Assembly: GCF_014284475.1 (NCBI RefSeq)
Contig: NZ_WJBC01000001.1
Location: 1 to 64,000, forward strand
Direction of reading: 5' to 3'
DNA: 64,000 bases
Origin: Acetobacterium fimetarium
GTDB taxonomy: Bacteria; Bacillota; Clostridia; Eubacteriales; Eubacteriaceae
The translations under genes and the position numbers were made by a program. The notes below the pieces were generated by a model. The model made no database searches. It was not told the origin of the DNA and saw nothing but the letters and a program-made list of their open reading frames with translations. This document shows, one piece after another, positions 56,030-64,000 of the stretch. Numbering within the stretch: position 1 is the stretch's first letter; each line of letters begins with the position of its first letter.

Positions 56030-58345
56030 ATGGATGAAAATCAAACAAAACAAAAAATTTCAAACGAAGGACAGCTGAAAATGCGCCTGTCCACCAAGAT
56101 AATATCTGTTTACATGGCGCTTCTGGCTGTGGCATTGCTGTTCATGGGATTCATCACCATTTACCTGAAGGCTTCCACCAGCGTCTACCTGTTTGCTTCG
56201 CTGGTTGTCCTCGTGCTCGGTTTCATCATTTCTTATACGATTGCCAAACGCATCACCGCACCGATTCTCAGGCTTAAAGAAGTCGCTGACAAAATGGCGC
56301 TTGGTGAGCTGGATGCTGAGGTGACTCCTTGCAGCAACGATGAAATCTGCTTGCTGATGAATTCCTTTGCAGACATGATCGAGAACCGGAAATATCAGGC
56401 TGAAGCCGCTCAGCGTCTGGCTGAAGGCGACTTTTCAGTGAATATAGAACCGTTGTCGGAGCATGATGTTCTTTCTTATTCATTGATTGATGCCATCGCT
56501 GAAATCAAAAAACTCCACGACGGCATGAACGAAGTCAAATTGGCCATCATCGACGGGCGACTGGACTACAAAGCAAATATTGAAGAATATCCCGGGGCTT
56601 ACAAAGATTTTGCGATTTGTGTCAATAAGATCGTCACAACCTTCAAGAATCCGCTGAAAGTCGCCATCAAATCCATTGAACGAATTGGCGACGGAAGAAT
56701 CCCTCCCAAAATCACAACGGTATATCATGGGGATTTCAATTCTCTGAAAAACAATATCAACTCCTGCATTGACGGTTTGGGCGCATTGAAAGAAGGCAAC
56801 GAAGTTCTGGCTCTGATCAGCCAGAATGATTATTCTCAGACCATTACCGGAAATTACAAAGGCATCTATGCTGAAATTGCGGAATCGATTAACGGTATTC
56901 ATGATAAACTGGTTCGTATTGTTGATATTGCCAACAATATCGCAACCGGGGACTTAAGTGATCTTGACGAACTAAAATCGGCTGGACAGCTCAGCGAAAA
57001 TGACAGGCTGACGCCAAGCCTGACAGCCATGATTGAAAACATCGTCATGCTCGTGGAGCAAACCGACAAGATGGCGCATCTTGCGGTCGAAGGTGATTTG
57101 GACAGCCGCGGAGATATCAACGGATTCCCGGGTGAATACGCCAAGGTTATCAAAGGCTTCAACAGTACACTGGATGCCATCACCGCACCGATACAGGAAG
57201 CATCCAAGGTGCTCAATGAGCTGTCACAGGGTAATTTAGGCACCTTGATGGAAGGCAGCTACAAAGGACAGAACGGCAAAATCAAGGATGATATGAACAA
57301 AACCGTCAAGTTTTTAAAGCGCTATGTCAGTGAAATCTCAGAGACATTAACCCTCGTCGGTGACGGCGACCTCAGCCAGGAAATCACTTCCTTCTATCAT
57401 GGTGATTTTGTCAATATCAAAATTGCGATCAACAACATCACCACCCGATTAAGCGAAGTCATGGCGGAAATCAATGATTCCGCTGAACAGGTTGAAACGG
57501 GCGCTGTCCAAATCTCCGACGGCGGTCAGGCGCTGGCTCATGGAACGACTGAGCAGGCCGGGTCGATTCAGGAACTGACCGCATCGATCGAGGAAGTTGC
57601 CGCCGAAACCAAACGCAATGCCCTTGGTGCCAATGAAGCTAATGAACGCGCCATTGAAGTTCGGAAAAATGCCGAAGACGGCAATCACCAGATGGAAAAC
57701 ATGGTCACTGCCATGGTTGAAATCAATGAATCATCCAGCAATATTTCCAAAATCATCAAAGTCATTGACGACATTGCCTTCCAGACCAATATTCTGGCCT
57801 TGAATGCCGCTGTCGAAGCCGCCAGGGCCGGGCAGCACGGGAAGGGTTTTGCCGTCGTTGCTGAAGAGGTCCGAACGCTGGCGGCAAGAAGTGCCGAAGC
57901 TGCCAAAGAAACGACGGGCCTGATTGAAGGCTCGATTGAAAAAGTTGAATCCGGTACAAAGATTGCCGATGAAACAGCAGCGAGCCTGCGGGATATATTA
58001 AACAACATTGAAAAAGTAGCCGACCTGGTCGGCAGGATTGCCCAGGCATCCAACGATCAGGCTTCAGAAATTTCACAAATCACCAAGGGTATCGAACAGG
58101 TTTCCCAAGTGGTTCAAACCAACTCAGCCACGGCCGAACAAAGTGCTGCGGCCAGTGAAGAACTGACCAGTCAGGCGCAAATGCTCAAAGAAATGGTTCG
58201 CACCTTCAAATTAAAAGCCCAAGCAGATATCGGCCTGGGAATGCGGGAGCATGAGGCGGCGCAACAACCGAAGAAAGCGATACCCCGTCCTTCGTCTGCG
58301 CCGATAATCGTCCTGGATGATCTGGCTGCCGCCGACAAGTACTAA
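56030..58345 (+). CDS. Methyl-accepting chemotaxis protein with poly-HAMP-like region
   Basis: 771 residues. Two membrane helices (about 24-44 and 49-70) with only a few residues outside, so no external sensor. A HAMP domain follows ([20 protein letters not shown]), then about 370 residues of repeated HAMP-like units: [17 protein letters not shown] and [17 protein letters not shown] are clear copies, as are EEYPGAYK and NGFPGEYA. The signalling tip has [20 protein letters not shown] and [15 protein letters not shown]. The C-terminal tail lacks the CheR-tether pentapeptide. Feeds CheA/CheW; the signal is probably intracellular or membrane state. Confidence 0.93.
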   Translation: MDENQTKQKISNEGQLKMRLSTKIISVYMALLAVALLFMGFITIYLKASTSVYLFASLVVLVLGFIISYTIAKRITAPILRLKEVADKMALGELDAEVTPCSNDEICLLMNSFADMIENRKYQAEAAQRLAEGDFSVNIEPLSEHDVLSYSLIDAIAEIKKLHDGMNEVKLAIIDGRLDYKANIEEYPGAYKDFAICVNKIVTTFKNPLKVAIKSIERIGDGRIPPKITTVYHGDFNSLKNNINSCIDGLGALKEGNEVLALISQNDYSQTITGNYKGIYAEIAESINGIHDKLVRIVDIANNIATGDLSDLDELKSAGQLSENDRLTPSLTAMIENIVMLVEQTDKMAHLAVEGDLDSRGDINGFPGEYAKVIKGFNSTLDAITAPIQEASKVLNELSQGNLGTLMEGSYKGQNGKIKDDMNKTVKFLKRYVSEISETLTLVGDGDLSQEITSFYHGDFVNIKIAINNITTRLSEVMAEINDSAEQVETGAVQISDGGQALAHGTTEQAGSIQELTASIEEVAAETKRNALGANEANERAIEVRKNAEDGNHQMENMVTAMVEINESSSNISKIIKVIDDIAFQTNILALNAAVEAARAGQHGKGFAVVAEEVRTLAARSAEAAKETTGLIEGSIEKVESGTKIADETAASLRDILNNIEKVADLVGRIAQASNDQASEISQITKGIEQVSQVVQTNSATAEQSAAASEELTSQAQMLKEMVRTFKLKAQADIGLGMREHEAAQQPKKAIPRPSSAPIIVLDDLAAADKY

Positions 58346-58375
58346 ATTTCATTTTAAACGACAATTATTTAATCA

Positions 58376-58424
58376 TAAAATCCCGTCGGATTCACTCAGC
58401 CATACGAAACCGACAGGATTTTTA
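58376..58424 (+). terminator. Chemoreceptor terminator
   Basis: AAAATCCCGTCGG pairs with CCGACAGGATTTTT. Confidence 0.8.
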
Positions 58425-58507
58425 TATTTAAGCGCTGCTGCTTTTCAATTCATTGTTTTTTCACTTGTTATTTTTTAATCAAAGTACTTTTTATTATTTT
58501 CCCAACA

Positions 58508-58516
58508 TGTTATACT
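58508..58516 (+). promoter_or_regulatory. Extended -10 promoter
   Basis: TG-T-TATACT, 28 bases before the next start. Confidence 0.5.
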
Positions 58517-58544
58517 AAAAATATTACCTGATGGAGGTTTCTTT

Positions 58545-59663
58545 ATGTCAATGACTTTTTACGGTGAACGAGGTCTTGTGAACAGCATTATCCTGGATAT
58601 GGGAACCGATATAGAAAAACAGAAAAAATTTTTAAAAACGATTAAATTTTCAGACAATTATGAACCCACATGGATTGCCGACACGGTCAAGGTCGATTTT
58701 ATATTTGAACCATCATTATCCCAGTTCGGCAATCCCAGTCTGATCATCATTGCCGAAGAAAAATTTCTTCAACGCCATGTCATTTTTGTTGAAGCGCGAA
58801 TCTGTTCGTATAATGATGCTTCCGAAAAGCTAAACGTGAGCCTGCTGCCCAACTCCTATAAAGGCGTGGCCAATAAACTCAATATCAAACTTGCCCTGAT
58901 GTACCGCTTTGCAAAAGCCTACAACAGCATGAAGGAAGACAGTGTTGTTGAAGTCACCAATGCGGCTTCAAAACTCTATCATGATGTCGCACGAACCTTG
59001 AAAAAGCCCAGTATGATCAAGCTCTGCATTGAGCATTTCGGATACAATCCCGATTTTCTGTTCGTCGCATTAACCAATGATCCGATGGATGTGATTCCCT
59101 TTAAAAACAAGAAATTTCTGCCCGCCATCGGTGTCACAAGCTGGCACACTGAAAGAAAATCTTTCGGGCTCATCTCTTATGCGATGCTTGAGGATAAAAG
59201 TATTGTTGACAAAACAAAAGGCTATTATCATGTTGCTAAGCGGAACTTTCTCCACTTACCAGCCGAAATCGGAACCACACGCAATGATCCATCAATCAAA
59301 ACCATCGTCATGGATCAATGGAATCCGACTTTAAAATTAAATCTGGAAGAATTCATCCTCTCATTATCGGATAAACTCACCACCGGCAAAATCATCATCT
59401 TCAATGGTTCCTACAGCGTCAAATCTGACGACGGAAGAACCCTGGTGAAGCTCTTTGCCGATAAGGAAAAAATGTATATCGCTTTGAGAAATGACAACAT
59501 CCCGGAACACTTTGAAGATGCTCCGAAAATAAATATCGGCGTGGGTCCCAATGCCAAGTCCTTTGTGCTTGTTTATTCCGGAACTGACGATTTGACCGAT
59601 GAAAATCCCGACAAACTTCGAGACGATCTCACCCGAATCATCATCGACTTCGTGGAACGCTAA
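58545..59663 (+). CDS. Unknown 372-residue protein
   Basis: Family not recognised. Strong GGAGG site, own promoter and terminator, no signal peptide or membrane segment. Mixed alpha/beta. VKVDFIF (about 48-54) and LIIIAEEKF have the D...ExK order of PD-(D/E)XK nuclease folds, but spacing and context do not prove it. The last 90 residues (GKIIIFNGSYSVKSDDGRTL, IALRNDNIPEHFEDAPKINI) look like a separate beta domain. Codon use resembles neighbours. Any function would be a guess. Confidence 0.75.
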   Translation: MSMTFYGERGLVNSIILDMGTDIEKQKKFLKTIKFSDNYEPTWIADTVKVDFIFEPSLSQFGNPSLIIIAEEKFLQRHVIFVEARICSYNDASEKLNVSLLPNSYKGVANKLNIKLALMYRFAKAYNSMKEDSVVEVTNAASKLYHDVARTLKKPSMIKLCIEHFGYNPDFLFVALTNDPMDVIPFKNKKFLPAIGVTSWHTERKSFGLISYAMLEDKSIVDKTKGYYHVAKRNFLHLPAEIGTTRNDPSIKTIVMDQWNPTLKLNLEEFILSLSDKLTTGKIIIFNGSYSVKSDDGRTLVKLFADKEKMYIALRNDNIPEHFEDAPKINIGVGPNAKSFVLVYSGTDDLTDENPDKLRDDLTRIIIDFVER

Positions 59664-59678
59664 TCAGCTGTTTTTATT

Positions 59679-59712
59679 TTATCAGGAAGACCATGGTCTC
59701 CTGATTTTTTTT
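59679..59712 (+). terminator. Terminator of the unknown gene
   Basis: ATCAGGAAGACC pairs with GGTCTCCTGAT, followed by T8. Confidence 0.85.
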
Positions 59713-59753
59713 GAAAAAAAAGGAGTCGGTGCACCTTCATGCACGGACTCCTC
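59713..59753 (-). terminator. Terminator of the sigma-factor operon
   Basis: AGGAGTCCGTGC pairs with GCACCGACTCCT (minus view), followed by a long T run. Confidence 0.85.
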
Positions 59754-59780
59754 AATCTCAACTTGTTCCTGTTCTGCTAT

Positions 59781-61088
59781 TTATTTTATTTCTTGATCTG
59801 TATCGTCTGTAATCATCTCAACCTTCTGATCTTCAATCGCTAACACTTCTTCATTGACAACATCCTGTGCAGCCGTTTTTTCCTGATCATCGGCAAATAC
59901 AAATTCCGTCATTGCTTCTTTTTCTTCTTTCAGTTTTCGGTTGGTGAATAGGATATTGTAGCCAAGAAAACCCAGGCCAAAGACCATCAGGAAGAAACCG
60001 ACAAGCGCTCCTATAAACGGGATATATCCAATGATAATCGCGGCAGCGGCGATGATTAGAATTGAAACAAAAGAGCTCAGCAATGGTTTCATTTTATCAT
60101 CAAAGAAACGAACCAGAAGTTTAGAAAATACGACCGCTGCTATCGGCATTGCCAGGATGCAGGCAGCAATAATCAGCAGCGTTACGGCAATTCCGAATGG
60201 TGCATAAATTATAAAAGACAATCCGACCAGCAGCGGTGAAATAAAGAGAAACGCTGCACCTATTCCCAGCGAGGCCAGGATGTGCTTTTTAGCCATGATA
60301 CTGGTATTCTCGTTGAATTCCTTGGTCAGGAAGGTAATCAGCAGCCAGATCACCAGAATAAAGGCCAGTTTTGTAATGATGGATAAGAGTACGGAGCCGA
60401 CACTCGGTCCCTGTTCTTCTTCTACCGTCTGTTCCTTGACCTGTTCCCAGTTAACAGCGGGTGCCTGGGCATTCGCTGACACCTGAGCTTGATTGGCACT
60501 GCGGTTATCAATCGGTCCCGTGATCTTGGCATTATCACTGATTATCAATTGATCTACATTTGATTCCACATAGCCGTTAACCATTCCATTGATGGTTACA
60601 TTACCGGAATCGCAACGCAGGTTTCTCCCGATCGTCCCTTCAAAATAAGCATTGGCAGATCCCACGAGAAAATCCCGGCTTACATTTGCCGTGGTGGCCG
60701 TGGTAAGAGCATTACAGGCTGCAAAAACATCCCCATTTACGGTTCCGTTAATGGTGATCAGGTTCCCTGCCACGTAGAGATTACCGTTTATTTTTCCATT
60801 AATCGTGATCGTGTTTCCGGCTACAAAAACATCGCCGTTGTATTCCCCATCAAGATTGATGGAATTTCCAGCAAAAAATGTTGTGGAATTAAATACCGAT
60901 TTGGCTACGATATTGGATCCGGCAAACAGCGTATCCCGATTCGATACGGTTTGATCGGTGATATTGATATTTCCCGACTCGTCAAAATACCCTTCATAAT
61001 TTTCCGAAGCGGCAAAAGCTGCCGAAAAACTGGTGAGTAAAATCATCACCATCATTAAAACTGACAAACCTATTTTTTTTAACATCAT
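59781..61088 (-). CDS. Exported bactofilin-like repeat protein with C-terminal membrane domain
   Basis: 435 residues from ATG 61088 (AAAGGAGAAGGA before it). Signal peptide ends AFA-AS (about residue 28). Residues 35-190 are bactofilin-type beta-helix repeats, with units such as FVAGNTITINGKINGNLYVA. After an acidic linker come four to five membrane helices (about 225-375) and a cytosolic acidic tail. Bactofilins normally polymerise in the cytosol; here the repeats would be outside. Third gene after an ECF sigma factor and a membrane protein, so probably part of an envelope response. Confidence 0.8.
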   Translation of the reverse strand: MMLKKIGLSVLMMVMILLTSFSAAFAASENYEGYFDESGNINITDQTVSNRDTLFAGSNIVAKSVFNSTTFFAGNSINLDGEYNGDVFVAGNTITINGKINGNLYVAGNLITINGTVNGDVFAACNALTTATTANVSRDFLVGSANAYFEGTIGRNLRCDSGNVTINGMVNGYVESNVDQLIISDNAKITGPIDNRSANQAQVSANAQAPAVNWEQVKEQTVEEEQGPSVGSVLLSIITKLAFILVIWLLITFLTKEFNENTSIMAKKHILASLGIGAAFLFISPLLVGLSFIIYAPFGIAVTLLIIAACILAMPIAAVVFSKLLVRFFDDKMKPLLSSFVSILIIAAAAIIIGYIPFIGALVGFFLMVFGLGFLGYNILFTNRKLKEEKEAMTEFVFADDQEKTAAQDVVNEEVLAIEDQKVEMITDDTDQEIK

Positions 61089-61181
61089 TCCTTCTCCTTT
61101 TACTGTTTTAATTGACAACTGCGAAAGCACATCTGATTTCACTTTGTAAATTCCGCAGTTGCCATTTTTGCAATCAGTCCC

Positions 61182-61568
61182 TTACATAAACCGTTGCTCG
61201 TTTTTGAAATGAACAATCAGAAAGTAAATGCCTGTGCATATGAGTACAGAAAAAGCCATCGACATGGTTCTGAAAAAAACTAACAGCTGATCCGAATAAT
61301 TGATTACAACACTGGTTAAAAATGAAACCAGAACGGTGCTGTCCCCTTGCGGAACGATGGCGCATCGTATAACCAGAACTGCAAAAGCGATAGCCAAAAC
61401 AAAAATCAGCGGATAAAATCCATCGGCGGAAGTGACAGGTTCATTTTTTTTATTGATTTGTTTCATGATACATGATTTTCGGCTTTCAAATGGGATGCTT
61501 GAAACAAAACCTTTGACGGTTTCTTCCTTGAATCCCAGACATTCCATCATCTTATCTAAATCTTCCAT
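61182..61568 (-). CDS. Small membrane protein, candidate anti-sigma factor
   Basis: 128 residues. Cytosolic N-terminus (1-50, MEDLDKMMECLGFKEETVKG), then two membrane helices (about 51-70 and 97-118) and a short tail. It starts three bases after the sigma-factor stop with a GAGGAG site, so it is translationally coupled. Position and layout are those of an ECF anti-sigma factor, but no zinc-binding ZAS motif (HxxxCxxC) is present. Assignment is by context. Confidence 0.65.
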   Translation of the reverse strand: MEDLDKMMECLGFKEETVKGFVSSIPFESRKSCIMKQINKKNEPVTSADGFYPLIFVLAIAFAVLVIRCAIVPQGDSTVLVSFLTSVVINYSDQLLVFFRTMSMAFSVLICTGIYFLIVHFKNEQRFM

Positions 61569-61571
61569 GTC

Positions 61572-62132
61572 TTACTCCTCCTCTTTCATATAATTTTTCA
61601 GCTTGCTACAAGCCCGATTCAATCGCGAGGACAATGTCCCCATGGGGATTTTCAAAAATTCACAAATGGTTTTATACTCCCAATCATAGTAATATCGAAG
61701 AATAACCACTCCCCTGAGCTCATGGGGCAGTCGTTCCAGATATTTTCTTGTCTCTCCAAAATCCAGTGAATCAATATTGTCGTAGCTCAGAGCTTCGTCA
61801 TTGTATAAGGATTCGCTGTTTTCCAGATCGTCAAGAGAGATCATCGTTTTGTTCTTGCGAAGAAGATCAAAACACCCATTATGGACAATTCTCAAAAACC
61901 AGTTTTTAAAATTGCTCCCCAACCGGTACTGTCTGATTTTCGTGAAAGCTTTTAAAAAGCTTTCTGCTACCACATCCTGCGCATCGAATTGGTTGTTAAG
62001 AAGGGAATATGCATAAATGTAAGCATATTTTTCATATCTTTCGACTAATGGTTCGAAATAATCGGAATGGCCACTGGCAAGATACTTCTCAATCAGTGTG
62101 TCATCCGATTCCCCTTCAAATTGTTTTTTCAA
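61572..62132 (-). CDS. ECF-type RNA polymerase sigma factor
   Basis: 186 residues from TTG 62132, which has AAGGAGGT eight bases before; an ATG at 62159 lies upstream of that site. Region 2 (AYIYAYSLLNNQFDAQDVVA, FKNWFLRIVHNGCFDLLRK) and region 4 (RLPHELRGVVILRYYYDWEY, MGTLSSRLNRACSKLKNYM) are clear; no region 3. Heads the three-gene operon with the membrane protein and the bactofilin-like gene. Confidence 0.92.
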   Translation of the reverse strand: MKKQFEGESDDTLIEKYLASGHSDYFEPLVERYEKYAYIYAYSLLNNQFDAQDVVAESFLKAFTKIRQYRLGSNFKNWFLRIVHNGCFDLLRKNKTMISLDDLENSESLYNDEALSYDNIDSLDFGETRKYLERLPHELRGVVILRYYYDWEYKTICEFLKIPMGTLSSRLNRACSKLKNYMKEEE

Positions 62133-62277
62133 TCCGCTGTACCTCCTTTTTTTCTGCACACTTATATAACGGCAGAAGATCTGTTTTTCTTCCCGTGAAA
62201 AGAAAATATTTTATTTTTTTAATTCAGCTTCTAAAATGCTTCATTTTCTTTTGTACCATCCCGCGAAAAGCATCCGC

Positions 62278-64000
62278 TCATTCATTATCCAGGTCCCTGA
62301 AATAATCACGGATAATCGTATAGCTGTCTTTCAGTCGCTCCTTGTAGGACGGAACATTCCAGGTTTCCCAAGTGAAGGCCTCAGTGTTGGAAAGCCCGAT
62401 GGATGCAACCGGTTCATTGCTTTCCTTATTTACCAGTACCCCACTTGCCAGAATCCCGTCAGTAATAACCGTCTGTAACTCATCAGTTGTAGGTGACTGA
62501 ATGACACGGGTGTCATCGATAACCCGCATCGCCGATGGATCGGAGACATTGATTCGAGTCCACGGAATCCGGATTGATATTGTATTTTCCTCGATGTTCC
62601 AATGGTTATATGAATTGTTTTCCAGAGTACCGTAATTGAGACTGCTCAAATCCTGATAAATGGCATCTGTTTTGGTGCCGTCTGCCGTGATGGCTTCCTT
62701 GTTAGTCAGAACCGACATTTTCTCAAAGCTGCCGCCTGAAGATGCATCAGAGGCATATCTTCCGTTTGTCAGATTATAGCCGGTTTGTACAAGAAGCTGG
62801 GCATCGGATCTCCCGTTTATTTGAATGACGTATTCCAATCCGGTGGCCGCATTCACAGAAATGTCCTCGGCAAATTTCAAATTCCCTCTGGCACGGTCAT
62901 AGGTATCCAATCCGATAAGCAATTTTTCCTTGTCAAAATTGATGTTGTTTTTCAGTTTGATTACCAGATTGAGATAGGTTTCGTCCGCTGAAACAGTCAT
63001 TTTCTCAATATCACCATTTCCCTCAATCTCGTGCAGTTTGGATTTGGGCTGATCGGATTCCATGGCCTCGATGCCGTAATTCTGTTCCGGATCAACAGCA
63101 TTATGCCAGAGTGGATTTCGTTCAAACGGAAGGATGTAAGGTTCGGTAATCCACGTCTTTTTCGCCCACTCGTCCGCCCATTCAAAAATCAGACCTCCGG
63201 CGTACCCTTCTTTTTCCATCGCCTTCATCATCCGGACGATTCCCTCACCCTGAGCAGTTTCTGTCACTCCACCATGGTTATAACCATCGGGATTCTCGTG
63301 CGCATTACCCATTCCAGTAGCCAGACCAAATTCAGCAACAAGCATCGGATATTTCTGCTGTCCTGCTATGAATTCTCGGAGATAGCCCCCATAGCGGAAA
63401 CTTCCCTCTTCATCGGTATACGCAGCATAGGAGGCTTCATTATTCATAAAGTCCGGGTAATTGGGATAAATGTGATAGGCCCCGAAAAAGCCGGACACGA
63501 GTTTTTCTTTTGTCGAAATGTTATTGATATCAACGGATACTTTGTCATTGTACTGAAGCGACTTATCCCCGGCCTCATTCCATTCCGAATCGTGTTCGGC
63601 AGGATCAAGCGTCGGCCAGCTGACGATCCCGACCGGATGCTGCCACTGATATTGATCCTCTTCGTACTGCAGAACGTAATCGCAGCTCATGGCAAGCCAT
63701 GCTTCTGTGGGACTTGCTTCAGCTTCCGTATAGAGGTAGTTGCCGTTAAAGGTAAAACCCGCGTGATTCTCGTTGGTGCTAATCACCTCTTCCGGTTCAA
63801 GCTCTCTTCCCACAAGATATCCTGCGATGTAGGGAGAGACATCAGCGGTATACGATCCGTAGGCTCTTCCCGATCTTTCCGGTATGGTGATCTGCCCATG
63901 CATGGCATCGATGTCGTTTCTTATTTCACTTTGATAAGCGGCATTGTACGCTTCTTTCAGATAGTCATCACCCTCGGGGTTTTCCTCCGGCCATATTTCC
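62278..64000 (-). CDS. Glycosidase-like protein, partial (5' end beyond the window)
   Basis: The frame is open to the window edge; about 573 residues are present. The first half looks like the C-terminal part of a (beta/alpha)8 glycoside hydrolase: VLQYEEDQYQW, then PMLVAEFGLATGMGNAH with a candidate catalytic Glu, and GGLIFEWADEWAKKTWITEP. The second half is beta-rich, carbohydrate-binding or fibronectin-like (DETYLNLVIKLKN, SISIRIPWTRIN-type strands). Such domains occur attached to family 2 glycosyltransferases, so the missing part may be one. No clear operon link with the sigma gene. Confidence 0.6.
   Translation of the reverse strand, partial: EIWPEENPEGDDYLKEAYNAAYQSEIRNDIDAMHGQITIPERSGRAYGSYTADVSPYIAGYLVGRELEPEEVISTNENHAGFTFNGNYLYTEAEASPTEAWLAMSCDYVLQYEEDQYQWQHPVGIVSWPTLDPAEHDSEWNEAGDKSLQYNDKVSVDINNISTKEKLVSGFFGAYHIYPNYPDFMNNEASYAAYTDEEGSFRYGGYLREFIAGQQKYPMLVAEFGLATGMGNAHENPDGYNHGGVTETAQGEGIVRMMKAMEKEGYAGGLIFEWADEWAKKTWITEPYILPFERNPLWHNAVDPEQNYGIEAMESDQPKSKLHEIEGNGDIEKMTVSADETYLNLVIKLKNNINFDKEKLLIGLDTYDRARGNLKFAEDISVNAATGLEYVIQINGRSDAQLLVQTGYNLTNGRYASDASSGGSFEKMSVLTNKEAITADGTKTDAIYQDLSSLNYGTLENNSYNHWNIEENTISIRIPWTRINVSDPSAMRVIDDTRVIQSPTTDELQTVITDGILASGVLVNKESNEPVASIGLSNTEAFTWETWNVPSYKERLKDSYTIIRDYFRDLDNE

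Overview
The window looks like chromosome from an anaerobic, low-to-medium GC Firmicute of the acetogenic Eubacteriaceae type (Acetobacterium/Eubacterium-like). Evidence: a corrinoid methyltransferase protein with remains of URO-D-type methyltransferases and GntR regulators (one-carbon O-demethylation gear of acetogens), a Rex redox repressor, clostripain-type peptidase, CIRCE-controlled groESL, a PurBox-like operator, AGGAGG ribosome sites and frequent TTG/GTG starts. No tRNA, rRNA, CRISPR array, prophage or transposase was seen. The species assignment is inference.

Layout. 1-6.4 kb: accessory single genes (His-tailed unknown protein, a frame-broken small gene, thymidylate-synthase-like enzyme, CPBP protease, DUF3862-type protein, clostripain lipoprotein). 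6.5-8.9 kb: a decaying corrinoid methyltransferase locus holding one intact corrinoid protein, a frame-broken GntR gene and four gene fragments. 9-13.6 kb: LOG enzyme, IMP dehydrogenase, LysR regulator, zinc-ribbon proteins. 13.6-20.2 kb: translation and DNA uptake genes (lepA, rpsT, holA, comEC, MBL hydrolase). 20.4-24.5 kb: lipase-like hydrolase, CBS-type pyrophosphatase, FMN-binding lipoprotein, XRE regulator. 24.6-31.2 kb: rex-glnA, an ABC-F protein, groES-groEL. 31.4-38 kb: tRNA t6A genes tsaD and tsaB with rimI, a GH3 beta-glucosidase, proC. 38-49.7 kb: a full purine operon, purL-purE-purC-purF-purM-purN-purH-purD, read on the minus strand from a promoter overlapped by a PurBox-like inverted repeat. 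49.8-53.5 kb: MBL hydrolase, GerMN lipoprotein, Pcm, and a DUF362/ferredoxin pair. 53.8-64 kb: signalling and surface genes (FIST-GGDEF cyclase, a chemoreceptor, an ECF sigma/membrane protein/bactofilin-like operon, a glycosidase-like protein running off the edge).

The most notable observation is a pair of about 170-bp MITE-like elements inside the purine operon, between purL and purE and between purN and purH. They lie in opposite orientation, are about 92% identical over a 120-nt core, fold as long imperfect palindromes with one compensatory base-pair change, and share TAGRT...TGCGAAA-like ends. One copy is flanked by a perfect 11-bp direct repeat. No transposase is nearby.

A second theme is three genes broken by a -1 frame change at a homopolymer (G5, A7, A7). 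Two sit on an in-phase A AAA AAA slippery heptamer, so they may be recoded genes, phase-variable genes or plain assembly errors.
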